Assembly (NCBI GenBank): GCA_030529225.1
Contig: JAUMXH010000006.1
Location: 1-64,000, forward strand
Source of the DNA: Bacillota bacterium
Lineage (GTDB): Bacteria > Bacillota > Clostridia > Peptostreptococcales > Acidaminobacteraceae
Reading direction: 5' to 3'
Length of the DNA: 64,000 bases
Shown: one piece after another, positions 9,710-16,883 of the stretch
How positions within the stretch are numbered: the stretch's first letter is position 1
How the letters are laid out: every line of letters starts with the position of its first letter
The notes under the pieces: model-generated
Told to the model about the DNA's origin: nothing
Database searches by the model: none
The model's input: only the letters and a program-made list of their open reading frames with translations
Translations under genes and position numbers: made by a program

Positions 9710-10297
9710 TCATTCAAAATAGTTGTGCTTCTCCAAATAGGCTGTCAACAGCTCCTTTAAGAAGGCGCGATACTTCTTGTTCTCATGTAAATGGAACAAG
9801 TCCGCCGAGATGATGATGGAACTCATAAACAACTCAAATTCGGGACTGCTCATTCTGATATACTCTTCCAATCCTTCTTTTTGGCAAAACGCAATGAAGG
9901 AAGAGCGGCTTCCCCGGTAACTTTTTTGATAGATATTCATGAGGTACTCGTTTCCCCTCATTTCCGTGACCAAGATGGTATACAGTTTTTTGTGCACTGC
10001 ATAATCGAGCAACTTATCGAGAAGGGATTCTATAATAAAACTCCTCCTGTCCAAGCTTCCCTGTTCCGACTCGAACTTCTTAATCCTCTCGAATCGAAAC
10101 TTCATACCGTCCTCCAAAACATCGATAAAGAGCTCCTCCTTGCTCTGATAGCAATTATAGAAGCCCCCCTTGGAATACTGTATCTTTTCCAAAATATCCT
10201 GGATATGGGTATTCCTGTAACCGCGTTCACAAATCAACTCAATCGCTGCCTGTTTGATTTGCTCTTTTCGCTCTTCTTTTTTTAGATACTTGTTCAT
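9710..10297 (-). CDS. TetR/AcrR family transcriptional regulator of the ABC-ECF operon
   Basis: A 195-residue protein. Residues 10-55 form the TetR helix-turn-helix domain (IKQAAIELICERGY, then a YSKGGFYNCYQSKEEL recognition region); the rest is the ligand-binding and dimer domain. It is the first gene of its own operon, directly behind a consensus promoter whose -10 is covered by an inverted repeat, so self-repression is likely. The ligand is presumably the transported compound or a metabolic signal linked to it (inference). Confidence 0.92.
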   Translation of the reverse strand: MNKYLKKEERKEQIKQAAIELICERGYRNTHIQDILEKIQYSKGGFYNCYQSKEELFIDVLEDGMKFRFERIKKFESEQGSLDRRSFIIESLLDKLLDYAVHKKLYTILVTEMRGNEYLMNIYQKSYRGSRSSFIAFCQKEGLEEYIRMSSPEFELFMSSIIISADLFHLHENKKYRAFLKELLTAYLEKHNYFE

Positions 10298-10310
10298 AAC
10301 ATATCTCCAA

Positions 10311-10340
10311 AATAATTTAGAATTGAGAGTCTAAATTATT
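10311..10340. promoter_or_regulatory. Probable TetR operator (perfect 11-bp inverted repeat)
   Basis: AATAATTTAGA (10311-10321) and its exact reverse complement TCTAAATTATT (10330-10340) are separated by 8 bp. The site covers part of the -10 box and the expected transcription start of the TetR operon. Bound repressor would block polymerase. The palindrome is seen directly; the link to this TetR is inference from position. Confidence 0.8.
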
Positions 10341-10366
10341 ATAATGATTTTAAGAATGATTGTCAA
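10338..10366 (-). promoter_or_regulatory. Consensus sigma-A promoter of the TetR-ABC-ECF operon
   Basis: On the minus strand TTGACA (10366-10361), a 17-bp spacer and TATAAT (10343-10338) match consensus at all twelve bases. Such a strong promoter normally needs a repressor, which fits the overlapping inverted repeat. Confidence 0.9.
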
Positions 10367-10418
10367 GATAGAAGTCATTTATTCTATACCATGGCCTAAG
10401 AGTGCATTTCTTACAAAA

Positions 10419-10448
10419 AAAAGATTGCCCCGAACGGAACAATCTTTT
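10419..10448 (-). terminator. Rho-independent terminator after the M20 amidohydrolase
   Basis: A 13-bp stem (AAAAGATTG arm, two G-T pairs, four-base loop) ends in a run of T on the minus strand, 4 bp past the TAA of the amidohydrolase. It closes the long operon that begins with alaS. Confidence 0.88.
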
Positions 10449-10451
10449 CAC

Positions 10452-11627
10452 TTATTCGTTTAAATAGGCAAGCGCTACGCTCGTCATCAGACGCGCCGCC
10501 ATCTCAAAGCGGCTCTCGTCGATGTCAAACTTAGGATGGTGGTGCGGGTAAAACACCCCGTCTACCGCCTTCGGATTGACCAAAAAGGCATAGGTTCCCG
10601 GCACTTCTCTCAAAAAGAAACCCATATCCTCAGCGCCCATAACCGGTGTTTCGAGCAGGCGAACGGCGTTTCCGCAGACTTCCCCGGCCCGCTGATAAGC
10701 AAACTCGGTAAAAGCCGCATCGTTCACCGTGGCCGGGCAGGAATCCCAAACTTTGATTCGAATCTTGGCCCTTGTCGCCAGAGAGAGCCCTTCACAGAGC
10801 TCCTCCAGCCTCTTCAGAATGTAGCTCCTGAGCTCCTCATCACAGGCTCTGACGGTTCCCGTCAAGTGAACCGATTCGGGGCAGACATTGTAGGATGAGC
10901 CGCCCTGAATGCCGGAAATACTGATTACGGCAAGGTCATCAAACCCGAGCTCCCTGCTCTTGATTCGCTGGATTTCCGAAATCAACTGAGCGGCTATGGG
11001 GATAGGGTCTATGCCTTGATTCGGATAGGCGGCATGGGTCCCCCTCCCCTCCACAAACAAATCGAAACTGTCCGAAGAGGCCAAAATCGTCCCCTTTTTA
11101 AAAACAACCGTTCCGTGCTCGTCACTCAGAGACAGGTTTCCTTGATGCATTCCGAAGATCACATCGACATCGGGGTTTTTGAGCGCCCCTTCCTCGACCA
11201 TGCACTTCGCCCCGTTGCCGAACTCTTCGCCGGGCTGGAAGAGGAGCTTTATCGTTCCTCTCCACTCTGTCCTCATCGAGTTCAGGTACTTGGCGACACC
11301 CAAAAGAAGGGCGGTGTGCGCATCGTGCCCGCAAGCGTGCATGTTTCCGTTCTTAGAGGCGAAGTCCAAACCCGTCTCTTCCGCAATCGGAAGCCCGTCC
11401 ATATCCGCCCGAAACGCGAAGACCTTGCCCTCATGATGACCCTTTAATTCAGCCACAATCGCGTTTCCGGATACCAGATAAGAATACGGAATGCTCAATT
11501 CATCCAGCACCTTCGAAACGTAGTTTACCGTTTGCGGCAGTTCCAGGCCAAGCTCGGGAATTTGGTGCAAATCCCTTCGCCACTTCACGATATCCGGCAA
11601 GATGTCCTGCCAAGCGAGGGGGTTCAT
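10452..11627 (-). CDS. M20 family amidohydrolase (N-acyl-amino-acid / hippurate hydrolase type)
   Basis: A 391-residue metallo-hydrolase that removes acyl groups from amino acids or small peptides. Metal-binding motifs are FRADMDGLP, HACGHDAHTA, QPGEEFGNG and a C-terminal HHHPKFDID. The lid domain occupies roughly residues 180-290. Length matches the family. Its ATG directly follows the TAG of the thioesterase gene (TAGATG), so both are translated together. The real substrate (N-acetyl, benzoyl or aryl-acyl amino acid) is unknown. Confidence 0.9.
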   Translation of the reverse strand: MNPLAWQDILPDIVKWRRDLHQIPELGLELPQTVNYVSKVLDELSIPYSYLVSGNAIVAELKGHHEGKVFAFRADMDGLPIAEETGLDFASKNGNMHACGHDAHTALLLGVAKYLNSMRTEWRGTIKLLFQPGEEFGNGAKCMVEEGALKNPDVDVIFGMHQGNLSLSDEHGTVVFKKGTILASSDSFDLFVEGRGTHAAYPNQGIDPIPIAAQLISEIQRIKSRELGFDDLAVISISGIQGGSSYNVCPESVHLTGTVRACDEELRSYILKRLEELCEGLSLATRAKIRIKVWDSCPATVNDAAFTEFAYQRAGEVCGNAVRLLETPVMGAEDMGFFLREVPGTYAFLVNPKAVDGVFYPHHHPKFDIDESRFEMAARLMTSVALAYLNE

Positions 11628-12023
11628 CTACTTGCCTTTTTTTGAAGCGCTCGCATTGAACTTATCAAAATCAACGATGTATCTGGTATGGGTTCCTCTT
11701 CCGATTACATCCATCTCGTCTCTTGCAATCGTCTTGAAAACCAATTTCTTTCCTTCCTGTTCGATCAATTCCGCTTCGACGGTAACCTTCATTCCGACAG
11801 GAGTAGGCGCATCGTGAGTCGATTCCAAGTGGATGCCGACCGTAGAATAGCCTTCCGGCAAATAAGGGGCGACGCACTTAAGGGAAGCGTCTTCCATCAT
11901 CCCGAACATCACCGGGCTGGCAAACAGCTTTACCGCTTTCTCCGAAAACTTGTTTGCAGTGTGCTCTTCCTGCACCACCAAACTCACTTCTTTCTTCAAA
12001 CCTAGCTCTAATTTGAAATCCAT
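11628..12023 (-). CDS. Thioesterase family protein (FlK-like hotdog fold)
   Basis: A 131-residue protein that probably hydrolyses small acyl-CoA thioesters. The N-terminal EEHTANKF segment, the catalytic-region pattern ASPVMFGMMEDAS and the H-x-A-PTPVGM segment are those of the fluoroacetyl-CoA thioesterase (FlK) group. It lies between tmk and the M20 amidohydrolase and touches the latter without a gap. Most relatives do not act on fluoroacetyl-CoA and the natural substrate is unknown. Confidence 0.85.
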   Translation of the reverse strand: MDFKLELGLKKEVSLVVQEEHTANKFSEKAVKLFASPVMFGMMEDASLKCVAPYLPEGYSTVGIHLESTHDAPTPVGMKVTVEAELIEQEGKKLVFKTIARDEMDVIGRGTHTRYIVDFDKFNASASKKGK

Positions 12024-12053
12024 AATAACCTCCTTATGAATACGACTTAAACT

Positions 12054-12671
12054 CTAAAAAATGCCAATGTATGTTAAAGCTTGAAAAACGTCCTGAACCA
12101 CTTCTTCTACAGGTTTTGACGCATCAATACTGATGGCCTCCGTTTCATCGATCAAGCTTTCATAGCCGTTATAAACCCTCTTGTGAAAGTCCAAAGTCTC
12201 CATCTCCAATCGATCGAGCTCCTTCTGTCCCTTCTTTCTGAGTATCCCCTCTTCGGGTGGAATCATCAGGACGATGTAATGCACCTTTCCGATCATATCG
12301 ACCGCCGGCTGATTCAAGTTACGAATAAAGCTCGCATTCCGAGAGCGACCGTAGCCTTGATAAGCGATGGAAGCCATCGCATATCGGTCGCTGATCACAT
12401 GCTGTCCTGATTCTAAGCTCGGCACTATGAACTCTTCCGTATGTTGGAGCCTGGAAGCCGCATACAGATAGGCTTCGGTGTACTCCGACATTTCCGGAGT
12501 CGAAGGGTCCAACAGGATCTCCCTGATTTTCTCTGAAATTCTGGTCCCGCCCGGCTCTCTGGTGAAGCGTACGCCCAAATTATGCTCCGAAACGTACTCT
12601 TTGAGTCGGCTGATGACGGTCGTCTTCCCGCAACCGTCCGGACCCTCTATCGCGATGAACTTTCCCAGCAA
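12054..12671 (-). CDS. tmk: Thymidylate kinase
   Basis: Phosphorylates dTMP to dTDP in the cytoplasm. It has P-loop GPDGCGKTT at residues 10-18, the dTMP-binding segment FTREPGGTRISEKIR, and DRYAMASIAYQGYGR. The start is TTG (12671), supported by GAGG 7 bp upstream. The family is usually close to 205-215 residues; this one is 205. It follows plsC closely. I did not find holB or other tmk-linked genes here. Confidence 0.92.
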   Translation of the reverse strand: MLGKFIAIEGPDGCGKTTVISRLKEYVSEHNLGVRFTREPGGTRISEKIREILLDPSTPEMSEYTEAYLYAASRLQHTEEFIVPSLESGQHVISDRYAMASIAYQGYGRSRNASFIRNLNQPAVDMIGKVHYIVLMIPPEEGILRKKGQKELDRLEMETLDFHKRVYNGYESLIDETEAISIDASKPVEEVVQDVFQALTYIGIF

Positions 12672-12684
12672 TCTCTACCTCTCA

Positions 12685-13401
12685 TCATGATTCATGTACT
12701 CTCTCTGCGATTCTCTTTTGAGAAATCTCCGCCATCTCTATGGTATCGAGCTCGGGATCGAGCGCTTCAAAAAAGATAACCTTGACGGTACCCGGTTTGA
12801 ATACGTTCTTTCCGCCGTTCGACAAGGAATGGATTCCGACAATGGCCACCGGAATCACCTTGGCATCGGCCTTTTTGGCCAGTTTATAACTTCCCGCCTT
12901 AAACTCCAAAAGCTTGCCGTCTCGGCTCCGGGTCCCTTCCGGAAAAATGACCTGGGGATGTCCCGACTTGATCATCTCAACTCCCACCTGAAAAGATTTC
13001 ACGGCGCTTCTGGGCGAGCTTCTGTCAATGTATATGCTGTAAATCAAACTGATCCAGCGACCGATAAACGGGATTTTTTTATTCTCGATTTTGGAAACGA
13101 AGCCCGTAACCTGATCCAGGGCCTGAAACAAAACCGGAAAATCCAGAATCGAACTGTGGTTGGGCGTTAGAATATAAGGCGTTCCGTCAGTGGGAATCTG
13201 TTCCTTCCCCTCCACCTCGACTTGAATCTTTAGGGTGGACAGAACGGAACCTGCGATATCCTTAGTAATTTTCATCAGAATCGCATCTTTTTCCGCTATT
13301 CTTCCCTCCCGTTCCAGCCTCTTGATCTTCCAGTATTTGGGTTCGATGGAAATCAGATACAGGACGACCTTCATAAAAGCAAAGATTGTTCTCAGCATCA
13401 C
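12685..13401 (-). CDS. plsC: 1-acyl-sn-glycerol-3-phosphate acyltransferase
   Basis: Adds the second acyl chain in phosphatidic acid synthesis at the membrane. Motif I is NHSSILDFP (NHx4D), and the phosphate-binding motif is FPEGTRSRDG. A short hydrophobic N-terminus (about residues 3-20) would place it at the membrane. Its length of 238 residues is normal. It sits 6 bp after the yhaM stop. Confidence 0.93.
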   Translation of the reverse strand: MMLRTIFAFMKVVLYLISIEPKYWKIKRLEREGRIAEKDAILMKITKDIAGSVLSTLKIQVEVEGKEQIPTDGTPYILTPNHSSILDFPVLFQALDQVTGFVSKIENKKIPFIGRWISLIYSIYIDRSSPRSAVKSFQVGVEMIKSGHPQVIFPEGTRSRDGKLLEFKAGSYKLAKKADAKVIPVAIVGIHSLSNGGKNVFKPGTVKVIFFEALDPELDTIEMAEISQKRIAERVHES

Positions 13402-13407
13402 ACAAGC

Positions 13408-14379
13408 CTAGCCTTTCTGTGTATCGTGCATGATCGGCTTATACACCCGTCTTCGATCCAAAGAGAAGATCGGCTCGCTCAAGCGTCCGCCCTCCAAGCC
13501 CTTGTAGACCTCGGCAAAATCATAGACCCTGGCATCGACCATATCGATGTGGTGCAAGAGTTCCGCCTCCAAAAACATCGGGAACACGGGACTTCCGAAC
13601 TCGGGAAAGTAGTGATGAGACAAGACCATATGCTTGAGCAGGAGGACGCATTCGTCCTCGATTCCCAATTCAAAAGCCTTCTTCTCGATCGCCGAAACGC
13701 CCATCACAATGTGTCCGAGCATATTGCCTTGCGGCGTATACTCCGTCACCAAGCCGATCTCACTAATGTCCATCTCCTCGGTCTTGTATAAATCGTGGAG
13801 AATGATTCCGGCGTTCAGGAGGTCCAAATCGATCTCCTGATAGACGGTCTTCATCGCCTCGGCCAATCGCAACATTCTGTACTCGTGATAAATCAGACCC
13901 GACCTCACCGAGTGGTGATTGCTCTTCGCGGCAGGGTAAATCTTAAACTGCTCCATCTTATCGAGTAAGAGGGCCCTCACCAACATCGACATGCTCTTGT
14001 TCTTCATCATCTCGATGCGGGAAATGATAAACTCATAGTATTCTTCGATATCCCCCGGCGCGGTCGGCACAAAGTTCTCTATATTCTGATTGTCTGCGGG
14101 CACCGGAATCCTGTAATTTTGGATATTCAACTGGGGCTTGTCCTGCCACAGTTTGACGAGCGCCTTGATTTTGACCAGCTTACCGGCGACAAAAACATCC
14201 GTTGCGTCGCCTTCCGGGCTCCACACCTTCGCATTCACCTCACCGGTTTTGTCCGCCAGGACGAGGTCCAGGTACTGCTTTTTCGACGCGTTGGAAATCT
14301 TGGATTCCGCCCTCTTGACCAAATAAAAACCGATGACGGTCATACCCTCTTTAAACTCAATAATATCTAGATGATCCAA
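13408..14379 (-). CDS. yhaM: 3'-5' exoribonuclease YhaM family (OB-fold plus HD domain)
   Basis: A 323-residue protein with an N-terminal OB nucleic-acid-binding domain (residues 10-95) and a C-terminal HD phosphohydrolase-type domain. The HD domain shows HHSVRSGLIYHEYRM, LHDLYK and later LSHHYFPEFGSP. This is the layout of Bacillus YhaM, which trims RNA 3' ends. The start is TTG with GGGAG 7 bp upstream. It lies between ptb and plsC in the long operon. Confidence 0.88.
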   Translation of the reverse strand: MDHLDIIEFKEGMTVIGFYLVKRAESKISNASKKQYLDLVLADKTGEVNAKVWSPEGDATDVFVAGKLVKIKALVKLWQDKPQLNIQNYRIPVPADNQNIENFVPTAPGDIEEYYEFIISRIEMMKNKSMSMLVRALLLDKMEQFKIYPAAKSNHHSVRSGLIYHEYRMLRLAEAMKTVYQEIDLDLLNAGIILHDLYKTEEMDISEIGLVTEYTPQGNMLGHIVMGVSAIEKKAFELGIEDECVLLLKHMVLSHHYFPEFGSPVFPMFLEAELLHHIDMVDARVYDFAEVYKGLEGGRLSEPIFSLDRRRVYKPIMHDTQKG

Positions 14380-14391
14380 TATAAAACTCCC

Positions 14392-15297
14392 TTACAGTGA
14401 CGCAACCAGGCAGGCAAGGGCGATCGAATTCAGCTTACTGTCGTAAGAATCCGCCCTTGAAACGATTACAATCGGTTTGCGCGCGCCCATGATGACCCCT
14501 GCAGACTCGGCCCCTGCCAAATAGGTAAAGGTCTTTGATACGCCGTTTCCCATCTCGATGTTCGGACAAAGCATGATGTCGATGTCCCCAGCGACCCTTG
14601 ACTCAAATCCCTTGTGAATCGCAGCCTCCTTCGAGTAGGCCAGGTCAATCGCCATAGGGCCTTCCACGATTACGTCCTCCCCAAAGGCGCCGGCTTCACT
14701 CATTTTTTGCAACTCGGCCGCATCCACGGTCGCCGGCATCTTGTCGGAAACCTTCTCTTTTGCAGCAATTGCGCCGACCTTGGTCAGCTCGTTGCCGATC
14801 GCTCTGGAAACTTGAATCGCATTTTCCAATATCTTTACTTTTTCTTCCAGATTGGGAGCAATGTTCACACCCCCGTCAGTGAGGATCAAAGGCTTCTTGT
14901 AAGCGGCCATTTCGTACACCATGACGTGAGAGAGGAGGCTGTCTCCCCTGATTCCCCAATCCTTGTTCAAGGCTGCTTTCAGGATGACGGACGTATCCAG
15001 AAGTCCCTTCATCAAAAAGTCGGTTTCGCCCGAACTGACCGACTTTACAGCCTCCTCAGCCGAACGCTCCATATCCTCGCAGTGGACGATATGAATTCCC
15101 GAAAGATCCAAATCGTTCTCCTGCGCGACCCTTTTGATATCGTCCTCGATGCCGAAGAGAACCGGCTCCGCGAGACCTAATTTTCTTGCCTCCACGACCG
15201 CCTTCAGGGCCGCGTCATCTGCAGCTTCCGCAAGGGCCAACTTCATGACCCTGTTGGATTTTTTATTCATTTCCAAAACTTTATTTAATAATTGCAT
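14392..15297 (-). CDS. ptb: Phosphate butyryltransferase (phosphate acyltransferase family)
   Basis: A 301-residue enzyme expected to convert butyryl-CoA or another acyl-CoA and phosphate to acyl-phosphate. Recognisable pieces are DFLMKGLLDTSVILKA, LTDGGVNIAP, and EGPMAIDLAYSKEAA. The Ptb group is separated from acetate-type Pta mainly by overall sequence, so branched or aryl acyl-CoA substrates are possible. A kinase partner (buk) would normally follow; here yhaM follows instead, so the kinase must be elsewhere or absent. AGGAGG lies upstream of the ATG. Confidence 0.87.
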   Translation of the reverse strand: MQLLNKVLEMNKKSNRVMKLALAEAADDAALKAVVEARKLGLAEPVLFGIEDDIKRVAQENDLDLSGIHIVHCEDMERSAEEAVKSVSSGETDFLMKGLLDTSVILKAALNKDWGIRGDSLLSHVMVYEMAAYKKPLILTDGGVNIAPNLEEKVKILENAIQVSRAIGNELTKVGAIAAKEKVSDKMPATVDAAELQKMSEAGAFGEDVIVEGPMAIDLAYSKEAAIHKGFESRVAGDIDIMLCPNIEMGNGVSKTFTYLAGAESAGVIMGARKPIVIVSRADSYDSKLNSIALACLVASL

Positions 15298-15327
15298 GCT
15301 TTCCTCCTATGGGTGTGAATCTTCGGT

Positions 15328-16140
15328 TTACAGTATGCCGATTCCCCAATGTAAAACAACATAGACGATGATGAGGGCAAAACCCGCCCAAAGAAATATC
15401 GGGAGCAAAGGCTTTTTATCCTTTGTCACGGCATAGTTGGTCTTTCCTTCCTCGTAAACGATGATGTCATAAAACTCCTGCGGCAGGCAGTCTTCAATCG
15501 AATGATGTGATTTGTAGGAAGCGATTACGATATCAAAGGCCAAGAGGTGCAGGAAGAGCAACCTGAGCACCGAGCAGGCATTCAACGAGGACTGAGCCGA
15601 GTCTACAATGACGCATTTCGGCGGAGTCTTGTTGTAATCCGCATGGTTGAGGACATTCATCAGCTTGTCCGACTCCAGAACCGCGTAGCAAAAAATCTCG
15701 TGGGCAGTCAAATCCGCAATCGCAGGAATCTGATTTTTCAAGTCGATCATCCTCTTGATTGCAGTATACAGAATCATCCTCTTTGTCGACTTGAGCTGCC
15801 TGATTTCGGGAATCTGTCCGGCCAATATCACATCGACCTCGCCATCTTCCGAGATAATGTTCCTCGGAACCTGAGCGAGATGCTCCGGACTCTTTTTTAG
15901 AATGTGAAACCCTGAATACATCAGCATATTATTTGAATTGAGTCTGAAATCCTCTCTCACCTTCGCGATAAAGGACTGTGAGTTGCCGTTCAGCTTTGTA
16001 ATAAACACGGGAACCTGGATGTTCTCTCCATAGTTCTCAAATCCGTCCCTCAACACGGCCTTCTCAAAAAGCAGGGTTTCAAACGCCTCTTTATTCGAAG
16101 AAATCCGTACTGAAGAAGGGAGTGCCGTTTCCAGTATCAT
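15328..16140 (-). CDS. Unknown protein with a C-terminal membrane anchor
   Basis: I do not recognise this 270-residue protein. There is no signal peptide. Residues 1-240 look soluble and mixed alpha/beta; one hydrophobic helix (about 247-267, starting LPIFLWAGF) with almost nothing after it suggests a tail-anchored protein with a cytoplasmic body. The middle contains VDVILAGQIPE and KCVIVDSAQSS, both strand-turn patterns. Its ATG overlaps the ruvX stop by 4 bp, so it belongs to the alaS operon. Confidence 0.8.
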   Translation of the reverse strand: MILETALPSSVRISSNKEAFETLLFEKAVLRDGFENYGENIQVPVFITKLNGNSQSFIAKVREDFRLNSNNMLMYSGFHILKKSPEHLAQVPRNIISEDGEVDVILAGQIPEIRQLKSTKRMILYTAIKRMIDLKNQIPAIADLTAHEIFCYAVLESDKLMNVLNHADYNKTPPKCVIVDSAQSSLNACSVLRLLFLHLLAFDIVIASYKSHHSIEDCLPQEFYDIIVYEEGKTNYAVTKDKKPLLPIFLWAGFALIIVYVVLHWGIGIL

Positions 16141-16589
16141 GAGTCCACCTTCCTCCTGTCCATATAGGTCTGCAAAATAAGAGCGGCTGCAATCTTATCT
16201 ACCTTTTGCGCCCGTTCTTTTCTTGTCAAATCCGCCTCTCTCATCAGGACTTCGGCATACTTACTGGTAAACCGTTCATCCTGGGTATCGACAACAATCT
16301 CGCGATCGAGCTTGTCGGTGAATTTGAGTTTTTTCTCGAGCGATTTGATAAAATCCAACGTTTTCTGAGCCTGCTCTCCGACATCTCCGTTCATCAAGAG
16401 CGGGAGACCGAAGACGACGGTATCGATGTGTTTCTCGCACGCCAAATCCACCAAATAATCGATGTCTCTTTTCTTGGAAACGCGTCGATAGGTTTCGTAA
16501 CTTTGAGCGGTGATTCCGAGATCATCGCTAAAGGCAATTCCTATGGTCGCGTCTCCAAGATCCAAGCCCATGTATCTACTTTGCATCAT
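16137..16589 (-). CDS. ruvX: Holliday junction resolvase-like nuclease RuvX/YqgF
   Basis: A 150-residue RNase H-fold nuclease involved in 16S rRNA processing and perhaps junction cleavage. It shows GLDLGDATIGIAFSD, VFGLPLLMNGDVGEQAQ and DERFTSKYAE with the acidic active-site residues. It overlaps ireB by 14 bp. The alaS-ireB-ruvX order is typical of Firmicutes. The exact start among the Met codons at 16589, 16586 and 16571 is uncertain, as none has a strong ribosome site. Confidence 0.93.
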   Translation of the reverse strand: MMQSRYMGLDLGDATIGIAFSDDLGITAQSYETYRRVSKKRDIDYLVDLACEKHIDTVVFGLPLLMNGDVGEQAQKTLDFIKSLEKKLKFTDKLDREIVVDTQDERFTSKYAEVLMREADLTRKERAQKVDKIAAALILQTYMDRRKVDS

Positions 16590-16833
16590 CGTACAAAAAA
16601 TACTTTAACAAGACTTCCAAAATCTCATCCCTGTCGATCTGGGTGATGATCTGTCTGGCGTTGTCTTTCGATGTGATATAGGTCGGGTCGCCTGAAATCA
16701 AGTATCCGACCATCTGGTTGATCGGGTCGTACCCCTTCGCTTTGAGCGCTTCATGAACCTTGCTTAAAGACTCTCTGATTTGATACTCGTCATTCTTTTC
16801 TTTACTGAATTTGATTGTGTTGGACATTGACAT
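16576..16833 (-). CDS. ireB: IreB family regulatory phosphoprotein
   Basis: An 85-residue protein of the DUF965/YrzL group. It has the typical core QIRESLSKVHEALKAKGY, followed by NQMVGYLISGDPTYIT. In Enterococcus, IreB is phosphorylated by the PASTA kinase IreK and adjusts cell-envelope stress responses. No such kinase lies in this window. It stands between alaS and ruvX as in most Firmicutes. Confidence 0.94.
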   Translation of the reverse strand: MSMSNTIKFSKEKNDEYQIRESLSKVHEALKAKGYDPINQMVGYLISGDPTYITSKDNARQIITQIDRDEILEVLLKYFLYDDAK

Positions 16834-16883
16834 ACGATACCTCCAATCTCATGTCGATTCACTAAACATATTATCTATTATAC

